NCBI RefSeq assembly: GCF_029784165.1
Contig: NC_073694.1
Coordinates: 78,193,036 to 78,257,035 of the forward strand
DNA length: 64,000 bases
From: Wyeomyia smithii
Lineage: Eukaryota; Arthropoda; Insecta; Diptera; Culicidae
Direction of reading: 5' to 3'
Each line of letters begins with the position of its first letter. Positions within the stretch are counted from its first letter, which is position 1. A model generated the notes under the pieces. It worked only from the letters and a program-made list of their open reading frames with translations. It was not told where the DNA came from and made no database searches. Below are positions 11,299 through 23,036 of the stretch, one piece after another. A program made the position numbers and the translations under genes.

Positions 11299-12073
11299 CC
11301 GTCTCCCATAAGCTTGATAATCCTGCTTCTGTTTACGTCGCAGAATTGGCTGCAATTCAGTACACCCTAGGGATTATCGAAAAAATGCCCACGGACCATT
11401 ATTTCATCTTTACGGACAGTCTCAGGCTCTCCGATCGATGAAAGATGTTAAGCACTCTCCGTATTTCCTGGGGAAAATACGGGAACATCTGAGTGCTTTA
11501 TCCGAAAAATCGTATCAGATTACCTTAGCGTGGGTCCCTTCTCACTGCTCGATACCGGGCAATGAGAAAGCGGACTCTTTGGCTAAGGTGGGCGCAACAA
11601 ACGGTGATATTTATGAAAGACCAATTGCCTTTAATGAATTTTTTGCATTTGTAAGTCAGAATACGATCATCAGTTGGCAAAATTCTTGGACCAAGGGGGA
11701 ACTGGGAAGGTGGTTACATTCCATAATCCCCAAGGTACCGACGAACCCGTGGTTCAAGGGGTTGGATGTAGGTCTGGATTTCATTTGCGTGATGTCCCGG
11801 CTTATGTCCAATCACTATAGATTTGACGCGCATCTCCGTCGTGTTGGGCTCGGGGAGAGTGGTATCTGTGCCTGTGGTGAAGGTTATCACGACATAGAGC
11901 ACGTTGTTTGGTCATGCCCTGTACACCGTGACGCCAGGTCTAGATTATTAGCTTCCCTGCAGGCCGAAGGTAGGCAGCCGGCTGTTCCTGTTCGTGATGT
12001 CTTGGCGAGCCGTGACCTATCCTACATGTCCCTTATATACGTTTTCCTGAAATCCATCCACGCCCCAGTTTAG
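11232..12073 (+). pseudogene. I-clade LINE ORF2, RNase H and C-terminal zinc motif
   Basis: Two overlapping frames (11232-11441 and 11438-12073) together carry the RNase H catalytic set: YTDGS, AELAA, FTDS and GNEKADSLAK, supplying Asp, Glu, Asp, Asp. A frameshift near 11420, just after FTDSL, separates them. The C-terminus has CACGEGYHDIEHVVWSC, a CCHC-like motif typical of I and R1 ORF2 proteins. The domain would remove element RNA from the hybrid during reverse transcription. The 3' untranslated region runs from 12074 to the tail at about 12476. Confidence 0.8.
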
Positions 12074-12488
12074 TCCTATCCCCTTCCGCCTACATCCAAC
12101 CAAACGACAAGAACACGTTAAGACCCTGGATCCGGAAACAGCAATCAGACCCGCACCATACTCTCAAGGCCCGATGGAAACAACCCAATATGCCAGTCCG
12201 TAATATCTTGGCCCAGCAGCGGAACAAATTTAATATGCTGCTTACCTATGCTTACCTTACCTATGGCAATGAAAACCATCAAACAGCAAACCTGTGCTTT
12301 TAATGCAAAATATTCTAGCTTTAAGTTAGATTTAGTTTCAGCTCGTAGTCGGCAGCGAGGATAAAAAATTTGCTTTTAGTTATTAAGATACTTTAGAAAG
12401 TAAGCTACCAGATATAATTGGCGCCGTTAAACATTGAATTGTATTTGTGCCGTGTCAAATAAACTATAGATGAAGAAAAAAAAAATAA

Positions 12489-12612
12489 ATAAATACGTAT
12501 TTCATTGACCTTGAAGCAAAAATTACGTATTACTCGAACAGTTGAGAATGAAGAATTGTCAACAACTCAAATAGCCCTACAGTTTGGTCCTCATAGAGCG
12601 TGGATTTAAAAA
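12489..12612 (+). pseudogene. Possible pogo/CENP-B-type helix-turn-helix fragment
   Basis: Read in frame from the target site, this gives ISLTLKQKLRITRTVENEE followed by STTQIALQFGPHRAWI and a stop. The spacing of LTL, KL, VE and QIALQFG resembles the N-terminal DNA-binding helix-turn-helix of pogo/Tigger transposases and CENP-B-like proteins. Only about 35 residues are visible. If correct, the I-clade LINE landed inside an older DNA transposon or a transposase-derived gene. A chance match is possible. Confidence 0.3.
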
Positions 12613-13170
12613 TTATTAAATCTAGTGGTTCCACAATTTCACATTAACAAGTATCAGTCTGCTAGCTATGCACAAGAACGAGCAGTACAAATTATATTGA
12701 TATTGCATGTATGATAGCCGTGAGAAAGTCCGCGAAAATTCAATGGAGAAAAAATCCATAAACTAACCTTTTTTTTTGTTTATTCATTTGTATCTTGAAC
12801 GTATATTCCATTCAACTATGAAAGTGCATTATTTTGCTCAAAATGTCATGAATTTCGATTGAATCCAACACAAAAAATTCAATTTTTATCATTTCGCTAA
12901 ATTCACGGTTTCGTGAGGCCTAAAAAGATTAAATATCATCCAACATGAGTATTTGTGGCTAAAAATCAACTTCAGACGCTATTTCGAATTTTCGGTTAGT
13001 AGCTTCCAGTTTCTGGAAACAGCATGAAAAGAACAAACATTACCCAATGTGAGTTTATCAGGAACCGAGATACTGCTCAGAGGCCTGGAATCAATTCCAA
13101 ACTTCATTTAAAAATTCCAATTTGCGACTTCCGGTTTCGGGAAAACATCCAAATACAACCCAATAAAGGT
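12613..13170. other. AT-rich sequence, no gene seen
   Basis: Short frames only and no repeat ends recognised. It may be the decayed remainder of the DNA transposon suggested at 12489-12612. Confidence 0.35.
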
Positions 13171-13174
13171 TTAT

Positions 13175-13331
13175 GGGGCCATCCATATTTCACGTGGACA
13201 GATTTTGAACGATCTTGACCCCCCCCCCCTTCGTGGACAACTGCCCATATAAATTCTAAAAATTTTGTATGGACCTTGGACATTACACACCCCCCCTCCC
13301 TCAAGCTGTCCACGTAGAATGTGGACGCCCC
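13175..13331. mobile_element. Short MITE with GGGGC...GTGGACA ends
   Basis: The left end (13175-13200) and the reverse complement of the right end (13307-13331) both begin GGGGC and end with ACGTGGACA (TACGTGGACA at the right), with several differences between. About 157 bases in all with a C-rich interior and no coding capacity. The size and terminal repeats fit a MITE. I could not fix a target duplication. Confidence 0.5.
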
Positions 13332-13439
13332 CTATCCAGTTTTTGAGTTTTAATGTTGAATTTGACGGAATAATTGGAACATAATTTTTAAAATTTAACG
13401 TAATATTTTTACTAAATAAATAGTCTTTCTATCATGATG

Positions 13440-14770
13440 ACTCTTAATTTTGAATTTTGATCAAAGCAGCTCATTTTAAACAGCCTTTGGATTTCGTTTC
13501 TTTGTAAGTTTGAGAAACAACCTGTTCGTCTGACACTTCTTTTGTTCAAATAAGTCGTGTAATCTTTGAGAGAATAGACTTTCCTTATTTTTACAATTTG
13601 ACATAAATAGTCTAATTAAATTCCGATTACACTGGTCAACACAAGTGTGGCCCCGAAAGTTAAACTGGGAAAAAATAAAAAAATATAGCTTTTTAACCAT
13701 TTCTGTGAATTTTGGTGACCCTAGCCACCGACATTTTTCAGAGACTTATACGTATCCTCGTAATAACAACGTTGAAAGGACGAACCCGGCGAGCAATTAT
13801 TATGCGACATTTTAACGTAAATTGACGCGTTCTGATAATGACTAGGGGCACCAAATTACATAGAAATGGTTAAAAAGATATAATCTTTCTAGGACAACTA
13901 TTGTAAGCTTAAGGGCAGCATTTTTTTTTCTTTGATTTTGACGACCAGTGTCACAATCGAATGAATTTGGTACCAATAAGGTAACTAAACCATTAATTTT
14001 AAAACTAAGATGGTTGAAATCAGTCCAACCATCTTTGGCAAAACGAGTGAATTTTAAAAGTTTTCTTAACACGTTTCTTTTCATGACCTTTGAACAACAT
14101 GTTCAATCATCATAAACTTCGCTAGTTAGGGGTTTTGAAGACAGCCCGTTCATTTGATACCTATTGGTTGTGTATTGTCTGAGATAATGGAGTTTCATAA
14201 TTTTTACATTTTGATACAAGACAATAGGGTCTTATGAGGCAACTAGACCTCTTATTTCGTGATAATCCTCTGAAAAAAGTGGGTGAGTTCAAGCACTCTT
14301 AAAAACATGTTTCTTTTCATATCCGGATTTCACATTATTCTACATAACAAACAAAGTTAAAGTCCAATAGGGTTCTATGAGGCCGCTAGACCTTCCATAT
14401 GACACTAATTTTGTGCAAATCGGTCTTGCCATCTTTAAAAAGTGAGTGAGCTTAAATAGTTTAAGTAGAAACACGTTTCTCTGCATAACTTTTGAACTAG
14501 ATGTCCAATCATTATTAAATTAATTTACAAATAGTTCAAAAAACAAGCCCGTTCTTTTGCTACCAATTTTGTTCAAATCGATTGTGCAGTTTCTGAGATA
14601 ATGTAGTTTTTGTTTTTCACATTTTGATACATGACCTCTAAACTAAAAATCCGATTGCAATAAAATTCAATAGGGTCTTATGGGGTAACTAGACCTTTCA
14701 TTCGCAATTAATTCCTGGAAATCGGTCCAGCCAACTTTAAGAAAATCGAGTGAGATTGTGAGACCGTTAC
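13440..14770. repeat. Degenerate tandem repeat block, unit about 400 bases
   Basis: Landmarks recur in the same order. TTGAAC...ATGT.CAATCAT is at 14092 and 14498. GCCCGTTC.TTTG.TACC is at 14144 and 14548. TCTGAGATAATG.AGTTT is at 14178 and 14594. ATAGGGT.TTATG.GG..ACTAGACCTTTC-like sequence is at 14225, 14368 and 14671. An extra partial copy lies between 14300 and 14480, and a more distant one near 13520. The block also contains a 13661-13790 segment shared with 40376-40495 and 63385-63470. It ends in a CA-rich microsatellite at 14776-14804. No coding frame was recognised; this is probably the interior of a decayed non-autonomous transposon. Confidence 0.55.
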
Positions 14771-15780
14771 ATACATATATACACACACACACAAACAGAA
14801 AATGCTCAGCTCGTCGTATTAAGTCGATTGATATACGACATTCGACCCTTTGGAGTATTGTAAGTTCTCGCTTACCACCCCAGCTTTCACGGGGCCGATT
14901 TACCCGGCGGGCGGCGTAGCACTGGGATACTTTCCCAAAAAGGGGTTATATTGGGTGGAATTTAAATAAAATAAATAAAGAACAATAAAAACAAGGAAAT
15001 AAATAAAAGAAACTAAATAAAAACCTGACCTACTAACCTCCCGTCCTTCTCGCAGCAATGGCGGGTGTGTTAGTGATCCGTTGGCAGTGAACTAATTAGG
15101 CTGCTGGCCTTGTGGGTGCGTTGTGCCCGTTTGGTCCGAAGGATCAATTTCTGCCACTGCACGACGTCTGAAGCTTAACCGCAATAAAAGCCGCTGTCAG
15201 TTTGATTTGCTGCGATCGGCGGTATCGATGTCTATCACTTTTTGATCCAAGAATTTTGCGGGACGACACTTAGCGCTTCACTCGTCACAGTTATTTTCCG
15301 GCGGACAAAAACGCGTCTTTTCTCTTCGGCGGTACAGAACGATCTCCTCAGTGTAGCATAATCAAACACCCCGCTTGACGTTTTTTCCATCACTTCGAAC
15401 CAACACAACCGCACTTGGCTCGCCGTTAATGCATTTCTCTTTTCCGCCGCGGGAGGAGAGACGGGGCCTAATTTTAATTCACACGCGAGACAATTCACAC
15501 CGATAATTTAAAACCTATCTACTAAAACACCTTTCACAAACTTCTAAATAAAATCTAACGTGAAAACAACGAATTAAAATTACACATGCAACCTGCAGCG
15601 GCGAGTATGTTGCTTGTCACTACAACCAAAATCAAAACAAAAACAACTCCTACACACAACTGACAAGCAACATATATTTACACGCTCGGCGTTTATTACA
15701 CAAATTTGGGTTATTTGCAACCTCGAGGGTTGCACATTACATATAAATTAAACCAGCAACCGGCAGTATCATTGGCAACG
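14771..15780. other. Unassigned, relatively GC-rich segment, possibly an LTR element relic
   Basis: A CA microsatellite is followed by a GC-richer stretch. On the - strand 15235-15498 is open for 87 codons with an unrecognised product. A 14-base perfect inverted repeat (TATGTTGCTTGTCA at 15606-15619, reverse complement at 15661-15674) makes a short hairpin. The TG...CA ends of that hairpin recall long terminal repeat edges, but no second copy, primer site or polyprotein was seen. Confidence 0.25.
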
Positions 15781-16930
15781 TAGATTGTACTACAGAAAAA
15801 CAACATTAGTCTAGTTAATTGAATGACATACTTCTATAATATGCCTAAAATAATCCGATATACACTAATCTGGAGCAAATTTATATGTTTGCAGTTTGCA
15901 CCACTATGCAGTGGGACTGTAATGCGGGTACTATCAATATGGGACAAAAACAACTTGGTATTTTTTCCATGTTTTTCCATACAAAAGTATCAGTTTTAAT
16001 TTTTTTCCAGAAAATATGATAACAGTTAAGTCGATTCCCGATGATAACTCAAAAGTGACCAAAATCAGTATGGGACAGTTATGCGGGTACCGGCAGTATA
16101 CTGTCAAACCTGTTTCTATGCGACCTTTTTTGTGCGATATTTTTATTTGTGCAATTGTTTTTGTGCGATTTTCTTTGTGCGCTATATGACAAATGAGCGT
16201 AGTCGGAAATTTTCTAATGAGGTGAGTTCGAAACTTAGCAGATCCAGGCCACTTGGTGTCAAAGGACATAGGAGTGAGTTTTTTTTTCTCCACAAACCCT
16301 TCCTTCACGTTAAATTCTGTAACTGAACATTTTCTGTAGATGTGACTATGTATCGTTCGGCAATTTCACAGACTTTTCATAGTGACGACCATACCGTTTC
16401 TGCAATCTTAGTTCTTAATGAAAGATCTAGCTGCCTCGTACGTTACTATTTGATTTCATTACAATCCGACTGGCAAATCAACGGGCTGCCTTCAAACCAT
16501 TAACTGCTGAAATCTAAGAAGATAGAGCAGGTGGTTCTGAAGTTACGGGAAGAAATTGATTGAAATACTAATTGTAATCATATTTTCAGATTATGTGATA
16601 CACGTAAAAAATTAAGCAGACGATATGTTCAATGTAATTTCATAAGTACTAAAATAGTTTGCACAAATCACCAAAACTCATCAGAACTGAACGAACCTAT
16701 CGAGAATAATTCAGGCTAAACTATATAGAAAACGCATCTTAAAACTTCGGAAAACGCAAATAAAATACCCGTGTTCATCTAGGTATACATGAAGATTGAG
16801 TTGGCATTCATCTTTCAAATTAGGATTAGGAGAGTGTTCATAATTTAAATTTGAATTTTGTTAGTCCAAATTCAAAGTTCAAACATCCGCCTGAGAGTAC
16901 AATGTAATGTGTTATGTTTATGGCCAGCAG
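15781..16930. other. AT-rich sequence with short repeats
   Basis: ATGCGGGTAC appears at 15922 and 16081, each near a TATGGGACA (15938 and 16069). At 16126-16185 a TTTGTGC motif recurs four times at 14-17 base spacing. No gene was recognised. Confidence 0.35.
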
Positions 16931-17680
16931 AGGTTTCAAGTTATCCAACAATCAGTCTGCTTTCTTCGATAAGTAAACCGTTTGAGAGAATTATTCTTAA
17001 CAGGATGATGTCACAAATCAATTTTTGCAGATGAACAGTTTTGATTTTTCTACGGGCATTTCACTACTCATCAATTGCTCAGAGCTACTAAAATGATACG
17101 ACCTAACAAATCTGAAGATTATTCCACTGGAGCTGCCCTTCTGGATAAAGTAAAAACACACAGTATTTGGCACAGAGATTTGATTGTGAAATTACAAATT
17201 TTTCGTTTTCCGATTATTCTAATTAAAATTAAAAAAAAAGGCTAAGTGATCGAACTCCGCTGGTTGTCTATCAGAATTCAAAATCTGATAATTTTCGTAT
17301 CAGAGCGATTGTGCCTCAAAGTTAAGTCTTGGGTTCAGTCCTGTACAACATATTCATTTCAGATCTTCCTGATTTAGCTCCAAGATGCACAAAGTCATTG
17401 TTCTGCAGTGACACAAGCATTTTCGTAAACGAAAAAAAAAACATATTTAGATGAGCACGTCTTCGTGTCATTTGCAGACGATTGCAGAAAAGTTAAAATA
17501 TTTTCTCTTCCTTTTTGCAAAACTAGAAAATTTCCCCCAATGCTTCTAAAACCCAATTGTTAAATTTTTCTCTAAGCCTTGAGCTTCTTTCTTCAATCCA
17601 AACAATAATCAGGGTATCAAGATGAATGGGGTGATTTTAAATTTGTATAACAAGGTTAAGTACTTGGGGCAAGTTTATGA
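16931..17680 (+). pseudogene. Jockey-type LINE relic, reverse transcriptase part (left half)
   Basis: Broken frames on + correspond, segment by segment, to the reverse transcriptase of the Jockey-type element at 32600-35935: LLSSISKPFERIILNRMM near 16960, then the Q-F-G-F region, GAALLD near 17130, a motif corresponding to GVPQGSILG, and KSLFCSDTSI near 17390. It ends in VKYLGQVYE, where the 3.1 kb insertion begins; the protein continues at 20823. Many stops and indels mark it as much older than the other copy. Confidence 0.65.
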
Positions 17681-18430
17681 GCATGAGCATGAGCATTGAC
17701 GACCGTACATATCGTAGTTGCACCTCCGTGATTGACCTGAGCTAGTGAAGTTGCACAGAGAACCACATAGATAGTTTTTGGGATGTTATTCAGATTATTA
17801 TTCACAACAATTCAGTAAATCTCACTTTAAAAAGATCAATAACGGCGTCGGCCACGTCCTTACAGTCGTTGGGGAAAAATAGGAAGAGGATTGTTAGTTC
17901 GACAAACGTAGTTATGAGACCGAGTTCACCTCTGCATCTCTACGGATGTCACAGGAAGGGTATTTGTGTTAGTATGATGGGGTAGGAAAGATAGGGATTC
18001 GCCGTGGTAGGCAATACGATCAGATATTTTTAAATCCCGCGCGCGAAGAATAATCTTTTAAATTAAATAATAAACCGTCAGATACGAAAGCTAAGCGTGA
18101 ATCAACGAGCTGATTCGCAGGCACCGATTTTATGTTCTGTGAGAGTAAGCTACGCGATATTCGTTTCTACAGATCACCAGTCACAACAAACCTATCTTTC
18201 TTTTTATTTTTTATTTTTTTGTTATTTTAGAATCAATAAAGTTGATATATTTAATAATAAGAAACAATACTGTGACTATTTAATATATATCGCGATAACG
18301 TTGTTTGAAGCGGCCACTATACGGTATCCTGTTGCTATCTTCTTAACATTTGACACGTGACTTATATTCGAATGCGAGTTGTAAAAAGTTAATTATTTTA
18401 AAACGCGGGTATGGTCGCATCCGTGGTTTC

Positions 18431-18502
18431 AATCGTTATTTTTGCGTTAACAATCGTTATTTTTGCGTTAACATACTAATCAATCGTTATTTTTGCGTTA
18501 AC
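18431..18502. repeat. Three copies of a 21-base tandem unit
   Basis: AATCGTTATTTTTGCGTTAAC occurs exactly at 18431-18451, 18452-18472 and 18482-18502. The second and third copies are both followed by ATACTAA. A local tandem duplication inside the 3.1 kb insertion. Confidence 0.85.
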
Positions 18503-19526
18503 ATACTAAAAGATAAAAAGATAAATTTGAAAAAAAGGAGACATACACACCCAAAGCAATACGTCCTAAATTAATTGCCTCCATGAATATATAGCAAAAA
18601 TTTAGCTTGAAGCTAAAAATAATCATTCAAAAGCCAGAGAAGTCATAAACTGCAAAGAAAAAACAATGAATATCGAAACACAGTAATCGAACAAATTTAA
18701 ATTTCTTCATTGACACTGCTAAGCCGATACAAAATCAAATTTAGTGTCACAGTCGAATCCCCGTATTAAATTTCAAAACATTTTAACAATTTAAAAATAT
18801 CGCGAAACAGACAAACAAGTTGTGCGGTACGCGTCTTTTCTCAGGTAAGAAATATGAATTATCAACAAAGAGAAAATATATAAAAACGCTACGCTTTGCG
18901 CCGTCTAGCCTCAGCACACAATCAGCCCAGGAAATCGTGAGATAGAACACACACGCGGATACTAAAAAATAAGTATTTGATTCATGTCGGTGTAAACCAA
19001 TAAGGTATATACGAAGGAGCGGCAGATGAGCATGGTTGCAAGTGTTAGATAGCAACATTTTTCGCGTGCTGAGATCGTGACGTCACAACAACCAATTATA
19101 CACAGTTTGGCGCAGGAACAAGTATGATTTTTTTTGAAATATGGCTCGTCAATCGTATGGAATGCATTATATTTTTGTACTATGATAATATCAGAAACAA
19201 CATGTGTCTCCCAGATATTGTCATAGATTATGAGATCTTTTAAAATTGACTGACGAAAACGATAACGTATTCTATTGTAAGATACTTTAAATGCCTATGC
19301 CTGAATATTTCGTATTTTCAACCTCTTGCGATCAACGATGGATCGTAGGTCTTTGAGTTTTTTAGTTTTTTTTTTTTTTTTGACAATTGATCTGTGGATG
19401 AATATCGTCGTAAGTAGAGCGCTCAGTCATTGGTTGACTCGCTTCATCCAACAAGCCACCGCCGGCCCCAGTCGAAAAAACGTTCTCGCCGAAGCTTTGA
19501 CCTGCTCGACCGAAGGAGCGCATTCT

Positions 19527-19937
19527 TCAGCTGGTGCATTTGCCTCGTGTTGCCTCGTGTCTCCCTCGTGCATCTGCCTCGTGTGGTAGCTCTGCTACCA
19601 GCGCGGATCTGGCTCGCACCGTCCGTGATGATAGATTCACCGGTGGAAGTGTAAAAATTGTTGGAACGGCTGAAACGTAAATTACTTTTGGACAGATTGA
19701 TACATTACCTTCGGATGCTAAAATGAGCCGGGAATCGGCCTGGAACCTATGTTCAAAATCCTCCGCGCGGAAATGTTGTGAGCAAACATAAAAGTTCGCA
19801 GAAAGATCCGGTACCCGACAGAACAAACGCCAGCGTTTCTCATCATCGGGATTTTTGGGAGAAGCACGCATGCTTATGCCTAACTTTTTGGCTCCCGAAA
19901 CCGAAACACCACCAAGTTTAACTGAACACGATGGCAA
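19527..19937 (-). pseudogene. THAP-type zinc finger fragment
   Basis: An open minus-strand frame of 136 codons that begins with TTG rather than ATG. It reads PSCSVKLGG, then KNPDDEKRWRLFC and YVCSQHF, then DFEHRF. The W-x3-C, C-x2-H-F and D-F landmarks are those of the THAP DNA-binding domain (C2CH zinc finger of P-element transposases and host THAP proteins). The second cysteine expected shortly after PSC is absent, so zinc binding is probably lost. The rest shows no transposase signature. It sits inside the duplication-bounded insertion at 17681-20822. It may be a retrocopy exon or part of a P-type element. Confidence 0.5.
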
Positions 19938-20822
19938 TCGCGTTTTTTGGTAACGTTTTTTGGTAGAACGTTAAAAACTCGAAAAAAACAATTTGTCGAA
20001 TATCCGCACTGAATGCCGAACGTAAACGATTGTTGTGACGTCACAACTTTTTACTCGCCACCTCTGATCGCTTATTGAAATCGTATCTCCTTTGTAATAT
20101 ACCTTATTGGGTGAAAACCACCTGCAGTTTAAATAAACATGTCTGTAAATGTATGCACTTATCTTAGACACCGAACTCCGAAGCAGCATTCAATGAGTCA
20201 AGCACTCCGCCGCGCTCGCACCCGAGCACAAACAAACCGTTTCCATGATTACAGTTGCCGCTCTCTCGGCTTCTGCCTCTTAGTAGAACTTGCCATCGGC
20301 GACAATCATATGCACAGCATAAAACTGGAGAAGAGGTTTCACTGCGATGAATTTTAGACACAATACACTCTCCGCATGAAAACGAACGCGTTCAAGAAAT
20401 GTCACCAACACAACACTGCGCTATTGAGACAGCCATTTGCAGAGCGATAAACTGTACAAGAAAACTGTATTAAAATTCTAGCTCCTGAATTCCTTTCACT
20501 CGTAATTCACTTCAAACATACTGTAATCAACAAGGGATACTCTCAACTACAACTATCACTCGAATTTCACAATTTTTTGCATTATTAATCACAATTAAAC
20601 GCGATTATTAAAGACGCGATAAACAAAGCGTCTACACACGGCGGGCTTCTTTTTCACTCTCTCCGTTTGTAACAAAAATAGGGTAAAAATTCACTACACA
20701 ACGCATTATTTTTAAAAGTTTTCTGCGATTTTTCGAGTTTTGACGAAAAAACGCTCCAATTCTATAAAATTTCACATCGATCAATTTAATGACCAAAAGA
20801 ACAAAAACCAGACGCCATGATC

Positions 20823-21170
20823 TTAAGTACTTGGGACAAGTTTATGACAAATAACTTATATTCAAAGAGCACATTGAGAGTACACAAGTAAAGTGCAATT
20901 AATATACAAGATGTTATAAACATAATCATTGTTTAAAGAACAAACTTTTGATTTACAAACAAATTTTTAGACCAGCAATGCTTTATACTGTACCAATGCA
21001 GTCGAGTTGTAGTGTAACAAGGAAGAAAACTTTTCAAAGGATTCAAAATAAAATTTTTAAAATGATTTTGAAACATCCTTTCGGTTTGGTACACTCGAAT
21101 TACATAGATATAGACTGGTTTGGTACACTCAAAATACATAGACTGTTGTTGTTTAAGGGGTTATATACTT
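20823..21170 (+). pseudogene. Jockey-type LINE relic, C-terminal part (right half)
   Basis: Resumes the relic interrupted at 17680: LKYLGQVYD, then KNKLLIYKQIFRPAMLYTV, TRKKTFQRIQNKIFKMILK. The same blocks occur near the C-terminus of the better copy on the - strand at 32673-33443. Frames are broken and there is no clear 3' end or A tail. Confidence 0.65.
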
Positions 21171-21174
21171 TTTA

Positions 21175-22586
21175 GTTTTCAAAAAATCGGTGTTTTTTTA
21201 TTGCATTATCTTAAAGTACAACATCTTGAGAACATTTCCACAAATTTTCATAAAGATCTGAGCAAAAGAGAGAAATTTCGAGCGATTTGCAGCGCGCCTT
21301 GCCAAAGGCCGCATAAGCTTAACTTGAAACTTTATACGCGCTTATCTCGGAACGGTGTTTCTCAAAAAATGACTTGACCGTGTTTACGATCGCGGCGAAA
21401 CTACTGAAACAATTTTCTTCATCTTTTTTTTAAATATTCGTTATTAAACTGCCCGGTCGCTGAACGATCGATTTTTGATACACGAAGCTAGACTTTGCCG
21501 AAAAAAAACGTTCCCGTTTGCACTGAAAACAAAATACGATCGTTCAGATACCCGGCACACTTCTAAACTATTCTAAACTAATGAAATAATCTGAGTTTTT
21601 TGATTTCAGTTTATCTGCTGCGTCGCTATCGTAAACACCGCAAACCTCTGCCAAAAAAAGCCTTTCGGGGAAACGGCAATTACTCGCCAAATAATTGGTA
21701 TTTCTTATGAACAAAAAAAATCCAGACTTTGCTCTTTTTTCTCGAGCAAAAAGTTCACTCTCTTTTTTATATTATATAAATTGGTTGTCAACCTTGAAGA
21801 GACGCGTTGATTTTGTATTGCCATTTACCAATAACACCAAGAATTATTTTCTTGATATTCTCCGCTCCGTATACACTGCAAGTAAGCAAACAGCTTCATA
21901 GCCTGTTAACTGTATGCAAGTTTAACGTTGCTTGTTCATACGCTGTTTTGATTCTCTAATCTGCTCCAATCAGTAATTCATTATCGTCTGTCGATCCGAT
22001 TGAGTCGTGAAACTAAAATCTTTGGTTTGAATCACCTTGTGAGCGGGAGTGTCCCGATAATCGTGAAATTGTTTCGCAAACCAATAACTGAGAGAGGGAA
22101 AAACTGCAAGCGATAGAATATCTAAAAGGTAGTAAAGACAGGGATACCCGATTTATAGATTTGTCTGTAAAATCTTTCAATTTACAAATATTTGTTGATA
22201 ATTCACTGTTAGTTACAACTTGATTTTTTTAATTGTCTTTTTACACGGTGTTACGATTAAAAAATTGTTGAATGAATTTCAAAAAAAGAGTGTTTTATTC
22301 TATTTAATCTATTCGAACAAAGAATAGCGTTTGTCCTGAAAGACTAGATAACGCTGCTAGATGGATTAATTTGTGTTTTTTGGTAACTCATCAACACTGT
22401 AACGAAACACCTTTAATAAAATAAAGGAATTCCTCGACTTGAAATCGAAGGTAGTACACTGTCATTCACATTCCTCGATATCTAAACCTCGTCGGAGAGT
22501 TTCTTTCATTTGATGAAGCGTAATTACATTTCCTTTTCACCTCCTGTCGTTTCATTTTCCGACTGTCGCTTTTTTTTCATTTAAAG
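21175..22586. other. Unassigned sequence before the first receptor exon
   Basis: No recognised coding frame. It ends in the polypyrimidine tract and AG acceptor (CATTTAAAG) of the first receptor exon in the window, so at least its right part is intron. I looked for the preceding M1 exon of the receptor and did not find it. Confidence 0.4.
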
Positions 22587-22723
22587 GTATCGTTAAGCAT
22601 ATCCATCCTGCTCTCGTTGACTGTGTTTTTCCTGCTGCTGGCGGAAATCATTCCACCGACATCGTTGGTGGTGCCACTACTGGGGAAATTTGTGCTGTTC
22701 ACCATGATCCTCGATACGTTCAG
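22587..22723 (+). CDS. Nicotinic acetylcholine receptor alpha-type subunit, M2 exon
   Basis: Encodes 45 residues plus two bases, starting VSLSISILLSLTVFFLLLAE and running through IIPPTSLVVPLLGKF to TMILDTF. This is the pore-lining M2 helix, the M2-M3 linker (IPPTS) and the first half of M3 of an insect nicotinic receptor subunit, an acetylcholine-gated cation channel at neuronal synapses. The glutamate after LLLA is the inner or outer ring position typical of cation-selective subunits. Acceptor AAAG precedes and donor CAG|GTAAGC follows; the exon ends in phase 2. Upstream exons (ligand-binding domain, M1) are not in the window. The sequence class is the heteromeric alpha1/2/3/4/8 group; I cannot assign the number. 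Confidence 0.92.
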
Positions 22724-23036
22724 GTAAGCCGATTTTCTCAGCAATTTCCTTTCTTTAAGTGAGTATACACCACAACTGGTTAAATGCAGAGGCACCAAAC
22801 CGTCATCATCGACGAATGTGTATACACATGTGCATGTTCATTCACACAAATAATTAATTTTATTTTGCGCCTCATTGAATTTCCAGAGGAGGACTTCATC
22901 CTAACATACAGTCCTCTCCGTTACAATTGCCTTCCAATTCACATAACATGTACGGAAGCACAGAGCCATTTCGAGTATTTTCGCCTAGGGGAGGTAGATT
23001 AATGCACTTGTTTGTTTTTGTTTTCGGTTTTTGCAG

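Larger units (their letters stand above)
2183..12488 (+). mobile_element. I-clade LINE (MosquI-like), full length but broken
   Basis: An 18-base direct repeat, identical at 2165-2182 and 12489-12506, flanks the element and is read as its target duplication. Inside are a 5' untranslated region of about 435 bases, ORF1 with three zinc knuckles, and ORF2 with apurinic endonuclease, reverse transcriptase and RNase H. A tail of A then TAAA-type repeats follows at 12476-12490. ORF1 plus EN-RT-RNase H plus a TAA-like tail is the I clade; resemblance to mosquito MosquI is from memory of the family. Without the 4.4 kb R1-clade insertion the element is about 5.9 kb. ORF2 also carries at least three frameshifts (near 9431, 11230 and 11420), so the copy is inactive. 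Confidence 0.85.
17681..20822 (-). mobile_element. 3.1 kb retroposon-like insertion bounded by a 25-base duplication
   Basis: The 25 bases at 17656-17680 reappear at 20823-20847 with one difference, exactly where the interrupted reverse transcriptase relic resumes, so they are read as a target duplication. At the left edge the - strand ends in a short tandem tail (CATGCT repeats, 17681-17695). The preceding 300 bases resemble the segment at 51915-52140, which also ends in a hexamer-like tail. A long target duplication and a simple-repeat 3' tail point to LINE-type insertion on the - strand. The 5' two-thirds holds a THAP-like fragment, not LINE coding sequence, so the segment may be a chimera or contain a further insertion. 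Confidence 0.55.

Noticed and set aside
15606..15674. Complete LTR of a retrotransposon
   Set aside because: Only a 14-base hairpin is seen; no second LTR, primer site or polyprotein was found.
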